Shown one piece after another: positions 16,633 to 26,021 of a DNA stretch of 64,000 nt. The notes under the pieces are model-generated. The model saw nothing but the letters and a program-made list of their open reading frames with translations. It was not told where the DNA came from and did no database searches. Position 1 is the stretch's first letter, and each line of letters starts with the position of its first letter. The stretch is taken from NCBI RefSeq assembly GCF_002863865.1, contig NZ_CP022684.1, forward strand, positions 3,005,501 to 3,069,500, read 5' to 3'. Made by a program: the position numbers and the translations under genes. The stretch is from Ketobacter alkanivorans. Lineage in GTDB: Bacteria > Pseudomonadota > Gammaproteobacteria > Pseudomonadales > Ketobacteraceae.

Positions 16633-17670
16633 ATGGATATTACGGAGTTGCTTGCCTTTGGCGTGAAAAACGGTGCGTCTGACTTACACCTGTCGGCCGG
16701 TTTGCCCCCCATGATCCGGGTTGATGGCGATGTTCGCCGAATCAACCTGCCAGCAATGGATCATAAACAGGTGCATGGCCTCATTTATGACATCATGAAT
16801 GATAAGCAGCGTAAGGATTTCGAAGAATTTCTGGAAACGGATTTCTCTTTCGAGGTGCCGGGTGTGGCTCGCTTCCGGGTTAACGCCTTTAACCAGAACC
16901 GGGGCGCCGGTGCGGTGTTCCGAACCATTCCCTCCAAAGTGTTATCCATGGAGGATCTGGGCCAGGGGCAAGTGTTCAAAGATATCTGTGAGTTTCCCCG
17001 TGGCTTGGTATTGGTAACCGGGCCTACCGGCTCCGGCAAATCCACAACCCTGGCGGCGATGCTGGATTACGTTAACGAAACCCGTTACGAACACATCCTC
17101 ACCATCGAAGACCCCATCGAATTCGTACACGAATCCAAAAAATGTCTACTTAACCAACGGGAAGTGCATCGTGATACCCTCGGTTTTGCGGAGGCCCTGC
17201 GTTCAGCGCTGCGGGAAGATCCCGATATCATCCTGGTGGGTGAGATGCGAGATCTGGAAACCATTCGTTTGGCGCTGACTGCCGCTGAAACCGGTCACTT
17301 GGTGTTCGGCACCCTCCACACCACCTCTGCGGCCAAAACCATTGACCGTGTGGTGGATGTGTTCCCGGCAGCGGAAAAAGCCATGGTGCGCTCCATGTTG
17401 TCGGAATCCCTGCAGGCAGTTGTGTCCCAGACACTGTTGAAAAAAACCGGTGGTGGCCGGGTGGCGGCCCATGAAATTATGATTGGCACACCGGCTATTC
17501 GAAACCTGATTCGTGAAGATAAAATTGCCCAGATGTACTCGGCCATTCAAACCGGAGCATCATTGGGGATGCAGACCCTGGATCAATGTCTGGGTGATTT
17601 GGTGCGCAAGGGCCATGTTAGTATCGAGCTGGCTCGCGAAAAGGCCAAGAACCCCGACGGACTTAAATAA
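16633..17670 (+). CDS. pilT: PilT, type IV pilus retraction ATPase
   Basis: 345 residues, normal length. It is the hexameric cytoplasmic ATPase that depolymerises the pilus and powers twitching. Walker A is GPTGSGKST (130-138); the Asp box, Walker B region (DPDIILVGEMRD) and His box (GTLHTTSA) follow. The PilT-specific C-terminal motif AIRNLIRE is intact and separates it from PilB. It is followed by pilU after 30 bp, as in Pseudomonas. Confidence 0.97.
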   Translation: MDITELLAFGVKNGASDLHLSAGLPPMIRVDGDVRRINLPAMDHKQVHGLIYDIMNDKQRKDFEEFLETDFSFEVPGVARFRVNAFNQNRGAGAVFRTIPSKVLSMEDLGQGQVFKDICEFPRGLVLVTGPTGSGKSTTLAAMLDYVNETRYEHILTIEDPIEFVHESKKCLLNQREVHRDTLGFAEALRSALREDPDIILVGEMRDLETIRLALTAAETGHLVFGTLHTTSAAKTIDRVVDVFPAAEKAMVRSMLSESLQAVVSQTLLKKTGGGRVAAHEIMIGTPAIRNLIREDKIAQMYSAIQTGASLGMQTLDQCLGDLVRKGHVSIELAREKAKNPDGLK

Positions 17671-17700
17671 TTCGCTTGAGAAAAACCGCAGAGGAAAATC

Positions 17701-18840
17701 ATGGATTTTGAAGACCTGCTAAAGCTGATGGTAGAAAAAGGAGGATCTGACCTGTTTATAACGGCGGGCGTCCCGCCTTCCATGAAAGTGAACGGCCGGG
17801 TTGTGCCCGTTACCAAAACCGCGTTGAGCCCCGAAAAAACCCGCGAGACGGTGCTGGGTGTCATGAACGAAGGCCAGCGTAAGGAATTTATCGAATCCCA
17901 TGAATGTAACTTCGCCATATCGGCGCGGGGCATAGGTCGTTTCCGGGTCAGCGCGTTTTATCAGCGCAACCTGGTGGGCATGGTGTTGCGTCGCATCGAA
18001 ACCCGTATCCCCACCATCGATGAGCTGAATCTACCGTCGGTCATCAAAGATCTGGCCATGACCAAGCGCGGCATCGTGATTTTTGTAGGGGCGACCGGTA
18101 CCGGTAAATCCACCTCGCTGGCCTCCATGATTGGCCATCGCAACAATAACTCCAAGGGTCATATCATCAGCATCGAAGACCCTATTGAATACATCCACCA
18201 ACACAAGGGCTGCATTGTTACCCAGCGGGAAGTGGGCCTGGATACGGAAAGCTTTGATATAGCCCTGAAGAACACCCTGCGACAGGCACCGGATGTCATC
18301 ATGATCGGTGAGATTCGAACCCGCGAGACCATGGAATACGCTGTGGCGTTCTCCGAGACCGGTCACCTGGTGCTGGCTACTCTGCACGCCAACAACGCCA
18401 ACCAGGCGCTGGATCGTATCATTCACTTCTTCCCGGCGGATCGTCACAACCAGTTGTGGATGGACTTGTCGCTCAATTTACGCGCCATGGTGGCGCAACA
18501 ATTGATCCCGACCCCCGATGGCAAAAGTCGCCGCGCGGTTATTGAAGTGTTGCTCAACACCCCATTGATGGCGGATCACATCCGCAAGGGTGAAGTGCAC
18601 CTGCTGAAACCGTTGATGGCCAAGTCCCGCGAGCTGGGCATGCAGACCTTCGATCAGGCGCTCTACGATCTGTACAGTGCCGGTGAGATCACCTACGAAG
18701 ACGCGCTGGCCCACGCCGATTCGCCCAACGACCTGCGTTTGATGATCAAACTTGGCTCGGAAAGCTCGGCTGATGCGCTGGACAGCGCAACCAAAGGGCT
18801 GACCTTGCAAGATGATGATGGCATGAAAACCGGTTGGTGA
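17701..18840 (+). CDS. pilU: PilU, PilT-dependent retraction ATPase
   Basis: 379 residues, paralogous to PilT with Walker A GATGTGKST (130-138), Walker B region APDVIMIGEIRT and His box ATLHANNA. It lacks the AIRNLIRE motif of PilT and has a longer C-terminal tail (about residues 340-379), both typical of PilU. PilU assists PilT-driven retraction under load. Probably one operon with pilT. Confidence 0.96.
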   Translation: MDFEDLLKLMVEKGGSDLFITAGVPPSMKVNGRVVPVTKTALSPEKTRETVLGVMNEGQRKEFIESHECNFAISARGIGRFRVSAFYQRNLVGMVLRRIETRIPTIDELNLPSVIKDLAMTKRGIVIFVGATGTGKSTSLASMIGHRNNNSKGHIISIEDPIEYIHQHKGCIVTQREVGLDTESFDIALKNTLRQAPDVIMIGEIRTRETMEYAVAFSETGHLVLATLHANNANQALDRIIHFFPADRHNQLWMDLSLNLRAMVAQQLIPTPDGKSRRAVIEVLLNTPLMADHIRKGEVHLLKPLMAKSRELGMQTFDQALYDLYSAGEITYEDALAHADSPNDLRLMIKLGSESSADALDSATKGLTLQDDDGMKTGW

Positions 18841-18889
18841 TGTGCATGGCCGCTCTGCATAACAAGCTTGATGTCGTTCGGGTTGGTTA

Positions 18890-19483
18890 GTGCAGACGGC
18901 CGATAATGGTTCCCCGCGATCCAAATCAAATCTGCGGGTGGTGATCCCCTTTTTCCTCCTCTGGATTGCCCTGCTGGCAGCGGCCTATTGGTATTTTCTG
19001 GTTAAGCCCCAGCAATGGTTTGATCCCAGTATGCAGCAGCCACCGATGCTGTCGGAAGCCAGTGAACAGCAGCAGCTGCGGGCCATACTGCAACGCCACT
19101 TTCCTCAGCTGCAGCAAGGCAAAGCCTGGTTTGTTCGAATCAAGCAACAGGATTGCAGCTGTGAGCGCTTTGTGGAGCTGTATCATCAGAGTTTTGCTGC
19201 GCAAGCAGATCCCGCCGAGATGCAGGTTGTGGTGGTTGATCTGTCGGATCAGGCATTGACGGAAGCTGAGCTGAAGCTGCTGCAAACGCTGATTCCTGCC
19301 ACGCCCTCAGTTGTGCTGTTTAATTCAGCAGCGGAGGTGGGCTACTTTGGCCCATATCATCAAGACGGCATCTGCAATGCTGAAAACAGTTATTTGGAAC
19401 CGGTGTTACAGGCTCTGCAGCAGGGGCAGAGCCTGTCGGTGTTGAACACACTGGTGTACGGATGCTTTTGTCACACCCGTTAG
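18890..19483 (+). CDS. DUF6436-like membrane-anchored protein
   Basis: 197 residues. One transmembrane helix near the N-terminus (VVIPFFLLWIALLAAAYWYF, about residues 17-36) is followed by a periplasmic domain with thioredoxin-like order. The motif DCSCER lies about residue 85, and C-terminal cysteines occur in DGICNAEN and YGCFCHTR. It resembles the DUF6436 group found near pilTU in Pseudomonas relatives. A redox role is only suggested by the cysteine pairs. Translation starts at a GTG. It lies 50 bp after pilU and converges on pyrC'. Confidence 0.6.
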   Translation: MQTADNGSPRSKSNLRVVIPFFLLWIALLAAAYWYFLVKPQQWFDPSMQQPPMLSEASEQQQLRAILQRHFPQLQQGKAWFVRIKQQDCSCERFVELYHQSFAAQADPAEMQVVVVDLSDQALTEAELKLLQTLIPATPSVVLFNSAAEVGYFGPYHQDGICNAENSYLEPVLQALQQGQSLSVLNTLVYGCFCHTR

Positions 19484-19505
19484 TCAGGCCATAGGTTGGA
19501 AACGA

Positions 19506-20810
19506 TCAGCTGTGACGGTAGCTGAGGGCACCATCTTTTAGCGTCAACTTCACCCTTCCGTGCAGAGTGCGCCCGATGAATGGCGAGTTCTTGCCCTGTG
19601 ACACCATATTGTCCCGGCTCAACTTCCAGCTTTCGTTGGGATCAAATACACACAGGTTGGCGTTGCTGCCCATGCTGAGATGGCCGGCATCCAAACCAAT
19701 CAGCAGTGCCGGGTTCATGGCAATGCGCTGCACCCATTCGGATTCCGTCAACACCCCGGTACGCACAAATTCGTAGCTCAGCGGCAGGAAGTGTGAAAAA
19801 GCTGAGATGCCTGCCGCGGTTGTTGGAAAGGGTTCTGCTTTGGCGGCGGCTTCATGGGGCTGGTGATCCGAACACAGCACCGAAATCACCCCAGCCTTTA
19901 CACCATCAATCAGTGCCTGGCGGTCAGCTTCGGTGCGAGCCGGGGGGCGAACATGATATTGACTGTTGAAACCATCGATCATGTCGTCGGTTAAATACAG
20001 TTGATGTACCGCCACATCCGCTGTCACCGGCAAGCCTTTGGCCTGGGCCGTGGCAATCAGTTCCACACTGCGGGCGCAGGAGATCTGACCAAAATGAGCG
20101 CGCACGCCGGTTTGTTCCACCAGCAACAGATCCCGCGACAGCGCAATGGTTTCTGCACATTCAGGAATGCCCGGCAATCCCAGGCGGGTGGCGGTGGGGC
20201 CAGCGTGAACACCACCAGCCGGACTGATGGATTGCTCTTCGCTTTGGAAAAACACAATCAGGTCAAAGGTGCTGGCGTATTCCAAACAGCGCAGCAGCAC
20301 TTGTGCATCCTTCACCGGATGACGCAGTTGCGATACGCCAATACAGCCAGCTTCCCGCAGCGAGTGCATTTCCGACAGTTGCTGGCCGTCCAGGCCCTTG
20401 GTTAACGCGCCAATCGGCATAACATGGGCGTAACCGGACTGATAGGCTCGCTCTTGAATCAGGGCAGCCACGGCCCGAGTGTCGATGACCGGGTTGGTGT
20501 CCGGTGGGCAGCACAGGTGGGTTACCCCGGCCGCCGCTGCAGCGTGGGTTTCGCTGTGAATGTTGCCTTTTTGGGTCTGGCCGGGCTCCCGCACGCGGGC
20601 GCATACGTCTACCGCACCGGGGATCACCAGCATGCCTTCGGCATCGAATTCCATATCAGGCTTAAAGCCAACGGGCGCGTTGCCAATGTTGCTGATCAAG
20701 CCATCGGCAATGTAAATATCAGCCACCTGATCCAGAACCTGGGTGGGGTCGATGACACGGCCGTTGCGGATAACAATGCGCTGGTTGAAGTTAGGGCGTG
20801 AAAAATCCAT
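19506..20810 (-). CDS. pyrC': PyrC', dihydroorotase-like pseudoenzyme (non-catalytic)
   Basis: 434 residues of the dihydroorotase/amidohydrolase fold. The metal-binding HxH of active enzymes, normally DVHVHLREPG, reads DVCARVREPG here, so His70 and His72 positions are Cys and Arg. A further ligand position in the usual HVS motif reads GQIS. The protein should therefore be unable to bind the zinc pair. In Pseudomonas the pyrB-linked pyrC' product is an inactive dihydroorotase homologue that forms a dodecameric complex with aspartate transcarbamoylase and is needed for its activity. The pyrB stop overlaps its start (TGATG), supporting equimolar production. A genuine pyrC must exist elsewhere. 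Confidence 0.9.
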   Translation of the reverse strand: MDFSRPNFNQRIVIRNGRVIDPTQVLDQVADIYIADGLISNIGNAPVGFKPDMEFDAEGMLVIPGAVDVCARVREPGQTQKGNIHSETHAAAAAGVTHLCCPPDTNPVIDTRAVAALIQERAYQSGYAHVMPIGALTKGLDGQQLSEMHSLREAGCIGVSQLRHPVKDAQVLLRCLEYASTFDLIVFFQSEEQSISPAGGVHAGPTATRLGLPGIPECAETIALSRDLLLVEQTGVRAHFGQISCARSVELIATAQAKGLPVTADVAVHQLYLTDDMIDGFNSQYHVRPPARTEADRQALIDGVKAGVISVLCSDHQPHEAAAKAEPFPTTAAGISAFSHFLPLSYEFVRTGVLTESEWVQRIAMNPALLIGLDAGHLSMGSNANLCVFDPNESWKLSRDNMVSQGKNSPFIGRTLHGRVKLTLKDGALSYRHS

Positions 20811-21808
20811 CAGACACCCCCCTCCTGTGCGGCGACTTCCGTCTGCCCGCTCATGGCCATGGACAGCACCGCCATGCGTACGGCGATACCATAATTCACC
20901 TGTTGCAGAATCACCGAGCGGCTGCAGTCGGCCACGGCGGATTCGATTTCCACGCCCCGGTTAATGGGGCCCGGGTGCATGATGATGGCATCCGGTTTAG
21001 CAAAGGCCAGTTTTTCCATGGTGAGTCCGTACAGGCGATAAAACTCCGATTCACTGGGCAGTAACGCCGATTGCATACGCTCTTTTTGCAGCCGCAGCAT
21101 GATGACCACGTCCACGTCTTTCAGGCCTTTGGCCATGTCGTAATAGATTTTCGCGCCCAGGCCTTCGAAGTCTGCCGGAATCAGGGTTTTGGGGCCGATA
21201 ACGCGAACTTCGCCGACGTTGAGTCCGCGCAGGGCATGCACCTGGGAGCGGGCTACCCGCGAATGCAGCACATCGCCGACGATGGCGACGTTCAGCTTGG
21301 CAAAATCGCCCTTGTGGCGGCGGATGGTGTACATATCCAGCATGGCCTGGGTCGGGTGAGCATGACGGCCATCGCCCGCGTTGATCACGGCCACCGATGG
21401 TGTCACATGCTCGGCAATAAAGTGGGGTGCGCCGCTGGCCTGGTGGCGTACCACGAACATGTCGCTGTCCATGGCCTCCAGATTCCACAGCATGTCCATC
21501 AGGGATTCGCCCTTAGACGTGGCCGAGGTGCTGATGTCAATATTGAGCACGTCCGCCGACAGGCGCTTGGCGGCCAGTTCAAAGGTGGTGCGGGTGCGCG
21601 TACTGGCTTCGAAGAACAGGTTGACGACGGTTTTACCGCGCAGCAAAGGCACCTTTTTGACCGCCTGTTTGCCAACGCTGACAAAGGATTCTGCTGTATC
21701 GAGAATCTCGGTCAACAGCTCGGTACTCAATCCTTCGGTCGTAAGGAAATGTCGCAGTTGACCGTGCTCGTTCAGCTGCAATTGGTGTGGCGGTGTCTTC
21801 GGCGTCAT
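20810..21808 (-). CDS. pyrB: PyrB, aspartate carbamoyltransferase catalytic chain
   Basis: 332 residues; condenses aspartate with carbamoyl phosphate in de novo pyrimidine synthesis. Carbamoyl-phosphate motif STRTRTTFE and HPTQAMLD are intact, and the C-terminal MHPGPINRG binds aspartate. The length fits the class that partners with a dihydroorotase-like subunit instead of PyrI. It overlaps pyrR by four bases (ATGA) and pyrC' by one base. Confidence 0.96.
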   Translation of the reverse strand: MTPKTPPHQLQLNEHGQLRHFLTTEGLSTELLTEILDTAESFVSVGKQAVKKVPLLRGKTVVNLFFEASTRTRTTFELAAKRLSADVLNIDISTSATSKGESLMDMLWNLEAMDSDMFVVRHQASGAPHFIAEHVTPSVAVINAGDGRHAHPTQAMLDMYTIRRHKGDFAKLNVAIVGDVLHSRVARSQVHALRGLNVGEVRVIGPKTLIPADFEGLGAKIYYDMAKGLKDVDVVIMLRLQKERMQSALLPSESEFYRLYGLTMEKLAFAKPDAIIMHPGPINRGVEIESAVADCSRSVILQQVNYGIAVRMAVLSMAMSGQTEVAAQEGGV

Positions 21809-22311
21809 GCTTTGGGTTCGATCAGGGTCAGAGTCAGGGGCTTGGGGCCGCTCAATTTTATCCTTTGTTTGGGGTCTAAATCCATTCTTATACCAACAAC
21901 ATCCGGCTGAAACGGCAATTCACGGCGTGGTAGATCCACCAGCGCTACCAGTGCCACCGAGGCCGGGCGGCCATAATCGAACAATTCATTGAGGGCGGCA
22001 CGGATGGTGCGGCCGCTCATAATCACGTCATCCACCAAAATGACATGCTGGCCCTCGACACTAAAGGGCAGGTTGGAAGGTTGCACCTGGGGGTGCAGAC
22101 CCTTGCCATGAAAATCATCGCGATAGAAGGAGATGTCCATCAGGCCCAGAGGTTGCTTCAGCCCCAGGCGTCGATGTAATTCTTTTGCCAGCCAGGCACC
22201 ACCGGTGTGAATGCCCACCATGGCAGGTTCGTTGCGGTTGCCTGCCATAATCGAGGTTTTGATGTCGCTGGCCATAGAATCCAGCAGGGGTGCCACGTCC
22301 GGCATTGTCAT
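21805..22311 (-). CDS. pyrR: PyrR, bifunctional pyr regulator / uracil phosphoribosyltransferase
   Basis: 168 residues with the PRPP-binding loop [16 protein letters not shown]. An in-frame TTG-type extension to 22341 exists inside ruvX, but the ATG at 22311 gives the usual family length and a TAATG junction with the ruvX stop, so I choose it. PyrR homologues in Firmicutes attenuate pyr transcription by RNA binding; in Pseudomonas its regulatory role differs and no attenuator hairpin is visible here. Confidence 0.92.
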   Translation of the reverse strand: MTMPDVAPLLDSMASDIKTSIMAGNRNEPAMVGIHTGGAWLAKELHRRLGLKQPLGLMDISFYRDDFHGKGLHPQVQPSNLPFSVEGQHVILVDDVIMSGRTIRAALNELFDYGRPASVALVALVDLPRRELPFQPDVVGIRMDLDPKQRIKLSGPKPLTLTLIEPKA

Positions 22312-22763
22312 TAAGGTACATCCTTCAGCAATTGTGGCCACTGTTCTGTGAACCAGGATTGCAGGATAAGGCTTGCAGCGATGCTGTCAACTAGCCCTGC
22401 TTTGCCGCAGCCCTGGGCATTGCGCTGTTCGCGGGCTTCAAAGGAGGTCAGACGTTCATCCATTTCAAACCAGGGTTTGCCAAAACGGCCGTGCAGGCGC
22501 TGGCCGAATTTGCGAGCGCGCTGGGTAAGCTCAAACTCAGAGCCGTCCATATTGATCGGTACACCCACCACGAAAGCGTCCGGTTGCCATTCCTCGATCA
22601 GTTGCGCCACTTGTTGCCAGTCGGGCTGGCCGTCACGGGCCTTGATTTCAGATAAGGGGGTAGCGGAGCCGGTCAGGGATTGTCCTATGGCAACGCCGAT
22701 TTTTTGGGTGCCGTAGTCGAAGGCGAGAATGCTCACCTGGGAAGATTCAGGAAATTTAGCCAT
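22311..22763 (-). CDS. ruvX: RuvX/YqgF, putative Holliday junction resolvase / pre-16S rRNA nuclease
   Basis: 150 residues of the RNase-H-like YqgF family. The first acidic residue is in [13 protein letters not shown], and DERLTSFEA supplies another active-site acid. In E. coli YqgF is required for maturation of the 16S rRNA 5' end; resolvase activity is inferred from fold and some homologues. Starts 21 bp after yqgE and overlaps pyrR by one base. Confidence 0.93.
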   Translation of the reverse strand: MAKFPESSQVSILAFDYGTQKIGVAIGQSLTGSATPLSEIKARDGQPDWQQVAQLIEEWQPDAFVVGVPINMDGSEFELTQRARKFGQRLHGRFGKPWFEMDERLTSFEAREQRNAQGCGKAGLVDSIAASLILQSWFTEQWPQLLKDVP

Positions 22764-22784
22764 AGGATCTAAGTCTTGTGGGGA

Positions 22785-23357
22785 TCAGGCGTGGCCGATC
22801 TGGTCAGAGAGCAGGTTCAGGTCAACGCCCAACAGATTGGCGGCGGCCTGCCAGCGCTGCTCATAAGGGGTAGCAAAGATAATATCCGGATTGGCTTTTA
22901 CGCTCAGCCATGCGTTCTGGGCCATCTCATCATCCAGTTGGCCAGCACTCCAGCCCGCATAACCCAGTGCCACCAGGCTCTCTTTGGGGCCTTCGTTGTG
23001 GGCGATGGCCATCAGGATATCCCGCGAACTGGTGAGGCAAATATCCCCGTGTACGATCTGGCTGTTTTCCCACTGGCCGGGATCAGAGCGATGTAACACA
23101 AAGCCCCGCTCCATTTGTACCGGCCCCCCGCACATCACGGCGATCTCATTGTAGGTATCATCGTACTCATCGATTTTCAGGTGCGACAGGATGTCCCCCA
23201 CCGACAGATCCATGGGGCGATTCACCACAATGCCCATGGCTCCCTCCTGATTGTGCTCACAAATATAGGTAATGGAGTGGGCAAAGTTGGGGTCGGCCAT
23301 GGAGGGCATGGCGATCAGAAAATGATCTTTCAGGCTGCTGTGATTCGATTCAGTCAT
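22785..23357 (-). CDS. yqgE: YqgE/AlgH family protein
   Basis: 190 residues of the UPF0301 (YqgE/AlgH) family, with the N-terminal block FLIAMPSMADPNFAHSITYICEHN and the conserved GAMGIVVNRP. Cytoplasmic protein of unknown biochemical function; in Pseudomonas AlgH has been linked to alginate regulation. The pairing with ruvX is very widely conserved. Confidence 0.92.
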   Translation of the reverse strand: MTESNHSSLKDHFLIAMPSMADPNFAHSITYICEHNQEGAMGIVVNRPMDLSVGDILSHLKIDEYDDTYNEIAVMCGGPVQMERGFVLHRSDPGQWENSQIVHGDICLTSSRDILMAIAHNEGPKESLVALGYAGWSAGQLDDEMAQNAWLSVKANPDIIFATPYEQRWQAAANLLGVDLNLLSDQIGHA

Positions 23358-23438
23358 GAATTAAGTATTGAGTGTCTGGCGGAGGGGTTCAAGTATATTT
23401 TTTGGAATGAGCAGCGGCTATTTAAAACAAAACGCAGT

Positions 23439-24329
23439 TTAGAACGAAGACAGGAAATCTCCTTTACCGAAGCGCCAGGTGCGGATGATCTCCAGAATGT
23501 CGGTGTTTTGCTTGATCTCCGGGGGAAACGTAGAGAAGGGCGCGGCGATTTTCACGATCTGCATGGCGGCCTGATCCAGCACCCGATGCCCTGAGCTTTT
23601 CAATACTTTCATTTCTCGGAGGGTGCCATCTGAGTTGATGGACACTAACAGCCGCAGCTCGCCATAGATCTGTTGTTTGCGGGCTTCTGCCGGATAATTC
23701 AGATTGCCGATATGTTCGATTTTCAGGCGCCAGGAATCCAGGTAAGCGGCATCGGCGGCCTGCTTGGTGCTGGCAGAGGTCAGTACCCGCTTTTTAGGGC
23801 GTTTGGCGTAGGCCTGACGTTTTTCCTCAAGAGCCGCTTCATAACTGGCCATTTCGATCTGGCGGTTGAGGTTGGCCAGCAACTCCTCTTTCGAAACTTT
23901 AACCTCGCGATCCAGTGTGCTGGTGGGGGTTTTCACGGTCTTATGGGGGCTGTTGCCGGTGGTGCTAAGTTGCGTCGCCATAGAAGGTTGCACCGGTTTC
24001 TGGGTGGCTTCCTGGGGCAAAGGCTTCACGTCCCGAATGATGGCGTCATCAAATTCAGCGTATTGATCGGTGGTGGGTTTAAGCTTTTCGGCTTCAGTAC
24101 CGCTGCCGATTTGGTTGGATTGGGCCAGAAAATCCGCTTCCTCTGGCGCTTTTTCGGTATGGTGCTGGGCCAGTATCACCTCCAGGGAGGTGGCCGCAGG
24201 GGTGCTGTCAGGAAAACCGATATGGATTCCCAACAGCACAATTGCATGCAGCACCAGCGCCAGAAACAGGGTAAAGGTGAAGCGGTCTGTGGCAGAGATT
24301 ACAGGTTGTTCGGCAACAGCGGCAGCCAT
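23439..24329 (-). CDS. TonB-like energy transducer (TonB3-type)
   Basis: 296 residues. One N-terminal transmembrane helix (FTFTLFLALVLHAIVLLGI, about residues 17-36) is followed by a periplasmic linker. The C-terminal TonB domain (about residues 205-292) carries YPAEARKQQIYGELRLLV and a closing TWRFGKG. TonB proteins transmit proton-motive force to outer-membrane receptors. No exbB, exbD or receptor gene is nearby. The position next to gshB and the pilG operon matches Pseudomonas tonB3, which affects twitching motility and pilus assembly, so a role in pilus function is plausible. Two bases separate it from gshB. Confidence 0.85.
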   Translation of the reverse strand: MAAAVAEQPVISATDRFTFTLFLALVLHAIVLLGIHIGFPDSTPAATSLEVILAQHHTEKAPEEADFLAQSNQIGSGTEAEKLKPTTDQYAEFDDAIIRDVKPLPQEATQKPVQPSMATQLSTTGNSPHKTVKTPTSTLDREVKVSKEELLANLNRQIEMASYEAALEEKRQAYAKRPKKRVLTSASTKQAADAAYLDSWRLKIEHIGNLNYPAEARKQQIYGELRLLVSINSDGTLREMKVLKSSGHRVLDQAAMQIVKIAAPFSTFPPEIKQNTDILEIIRTWRFGKGDFLSSF

Positions 24330-24331
24330 AT

Positions 24332-25285
24332 TTATTCGTTACTTAATTTATTCTCGATGGCGTCCATCAATAGCCCGGCCACATTAAGGCCGGCACCGGC
24401 ATCAATTTCCCGAATGCAGGTAGGACTGGTTACGTTAATTTCTGTGAGGTAATCACCGATTACATCCAGGCCGACGAAGATTAACCCTTTTTTCAGCAGC
24501 GTGTCGCGTACCTGGTCGCAAATCCAGCGATCTCGATCGGTTAGCGGTTGTACCACGCCTGAGCCTCCGGCCGCCAGGTTGCCGCGCACTTCGCCCACTG
24601 CCGGAATGCGGGCCAAGCCGTGGGAAACCGGTTCGCCATCAATCACCAGAATGCGCTTATCGCCTTTGCTGATTTCAGGAATGAACTGTTGCGCCATGGC
24701 GGGCGTGCTGCCGTGTTCCGTCAGGGTTTCGATGATAACGCTGAGGTTGCCATCGTTGGCGCCGGTGCGGAATATCGATGCCCCGCCCATGCCGTCAAGC
24801 GGCTTCAATATAATGTCGCCATGCTCCTCAGCAAAGGCCCGCAGGCGGCGCTTGTCTGCGCTCACCAGGGTCGGCGCGCAACACTGTGGAAAGTGGGTGG
24901 CAAACACCTTCTCGTTACAGTCTCGCAGGCTTTGAGGGTGGTTTACCACCAGTACCCCGGCGGCCTCTGCACGGTCCAGAATGTACGTGGTATAGATGAA
25001 GTTCATGTCGAAAGGCGGATCCTTGCGCATCAGGATAACATCCAGATTGCTCAGAGGGGCCTGGGTTTCCTCGCCAAACTCATACCATTTAAGTGGGTCG
25101 CGTTTGGGGTGCAGGCGGGTCATGCGCGCCTTTGCCACGCCGCTGTCTATATAGAGATCCGGCTGCAGCATATAAAAAATTTGCCAATTGCGTGAATCTG
25201 CCTCCCACAACATGGCAAGGGTGCTATCCTTTTTGTAAGTGACAGATTCGATGGGGTCCATCACTACCCCGATTTTGATTGTCAT
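24332..25285 (-). CDS. gshB: Glutathione synthetase
   Basis: 317 residues, ATP-grasp ligase joining gamma-glutamylcysteine and glycine. The N-terminal domain starts KIGVVMDPIESV; the ATP-grasp glycine loop is DGMGGASIFR; the metal/substrate motif EINVTSPTCIREID is near the C-terminus. First gene of the minus-strand run that includes the TonB-like gene, yqgE, ruvX and the pyr genes. It is divergent from pilG across 284 bp of AT-rich DNA. Confidence 0.95.
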   Translation of the reverse strand: MTIKIGVVMDPIESVTYKKDSTLAMLWEADSRNWQIFYMLQPDLYIDSGVAKARMTRLHPKRDPLKWYEFGEETQAPLSNLDVILMRKDPPFDMNFIYTTYILDRAEAAGVLVVNHPQSLRDCNEKVFATHFPQCCAPTLVSADKRRLRAFAEEHGDIILKPLDGMGGASIFRTGANDGNLSVIIETLTEHGSTPAMAQQFIPEISKGDKRILVIDGEPVSHGLARIPAVGEVRGNLAAGGSGVVQPLTDRDRWICDQVRDTLLKKGLIFVGLDVIGDYLTEINVTSPTCIREIDAGAGLNVAGLLMDAIENKLSNE

Positions 25286-25423
25286 GATGCGCTCTGATTT
25301 CGGAAATGTGTCACGAATTGACTCAAAAGTTGTATATAGGTTACACCGGATCTGCAGTTCGGGTTATAAATATCGTTCTTTTATTAAAGTTAAAAAAACG
25401 CTTAATCCACAGTGGTTTATAGA

Positions 25424-25452
25424 TTGAACATAAAAACTGTGATAAATATCAT
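25424..25452 (+). promoter_or_regulatory. Candidate promoter of the pilG operon
   Basis: In the 284-bp gshB-pilG gap, TTGAAC (25424-25429) and TATCAT (25447-25452) are spaced 17 bp apart, with a predicted leader of about 110 bases. A second TATAAT-like sequence at 25522-25527 lacks a well-placed -35. The gap is AT-rich, so chance matches are possible. Confidence 0.35.
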
Positions 25453-25569
25453 GCTGCGTTGTATATCCGGCAGAAATTCTCATCGTCTGAGTTTGCGAAC
25501 TGCCTATATCGATATTATAACTATAATAAGATTGCTGACTTATCGCTGTTAATAACAAAGGCAATGTAG

Positions 25570-25956
25570 ATGGAAGATAATTTTGAGAATCTGAAAGTGA
25601 TGGTCATTGACGATAGTAAAACCATTCGTCGAACCGCCGAGACACTTCTTAAGAAAGCAGGCTGTACTGTGATCACCGCTACTGACGGGTTTGATGCGCT
25701 GTCAAAAATCGCCGATACCCAACCCAATATTATCTTCGTGGACATCATGATGCCCCGCTTGGATGGGTATCAGACCTGCGCCTTGATCAAAAACAACAGC
25801 GCTTTCAAAAGCACCCCGGTGATCATGCTGTCCAGTAAAGATGGCCTGTTTGATAAAGCTAAGGGGCGAATTGTAGGGTCAGATCAATATCTGACCAAAC
25901 CGTTCAGCAAAGAAGAGCTACTGGGGGCGATTCGCGAGCACGTTGCGGCAGCCTGA
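25570..25956 (+). CDS. pilG: PilG, response regulator of the Chp system
   Basis: 128 residues, a single receiver domain. The acidic pocket is VIDDSK, the phospho-acceptor is Asp58 in FVDIMMPRLDG, and the conserved lysine is in LTKPF. No output domain, as for Pseudomonas PilG, which acts on pilus extension and adenylate cyclase activation. First gene of the pil-chp operon. Confidence 0.95.
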   Translation: MEDNFENLKVMVIDDSKTIRRTAETLLKKAGCTVITATDGFDALSKIADTQPNIIFVDIMMPRLDGYQTCALIKNNSAFKSTPVIMLSSKDGLFDKAKGRIVGSDQYLTKPFSKEELLGAIREHVAAA

Positions 25957-26021
25957 TTGCCTGTGTTCAGTGGCCTGTTGCAGGCTCGAATGTTCCATAT
26001 TTATAAGACTTCGGAGGAATT

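Noticed and set aside
25318..25346. A promoter TTGACT-17-TTACAC in the gshB-pilG gap
   Set aside because: The -10 matches the consensus poorly; a better pair lies at 25424-25452.
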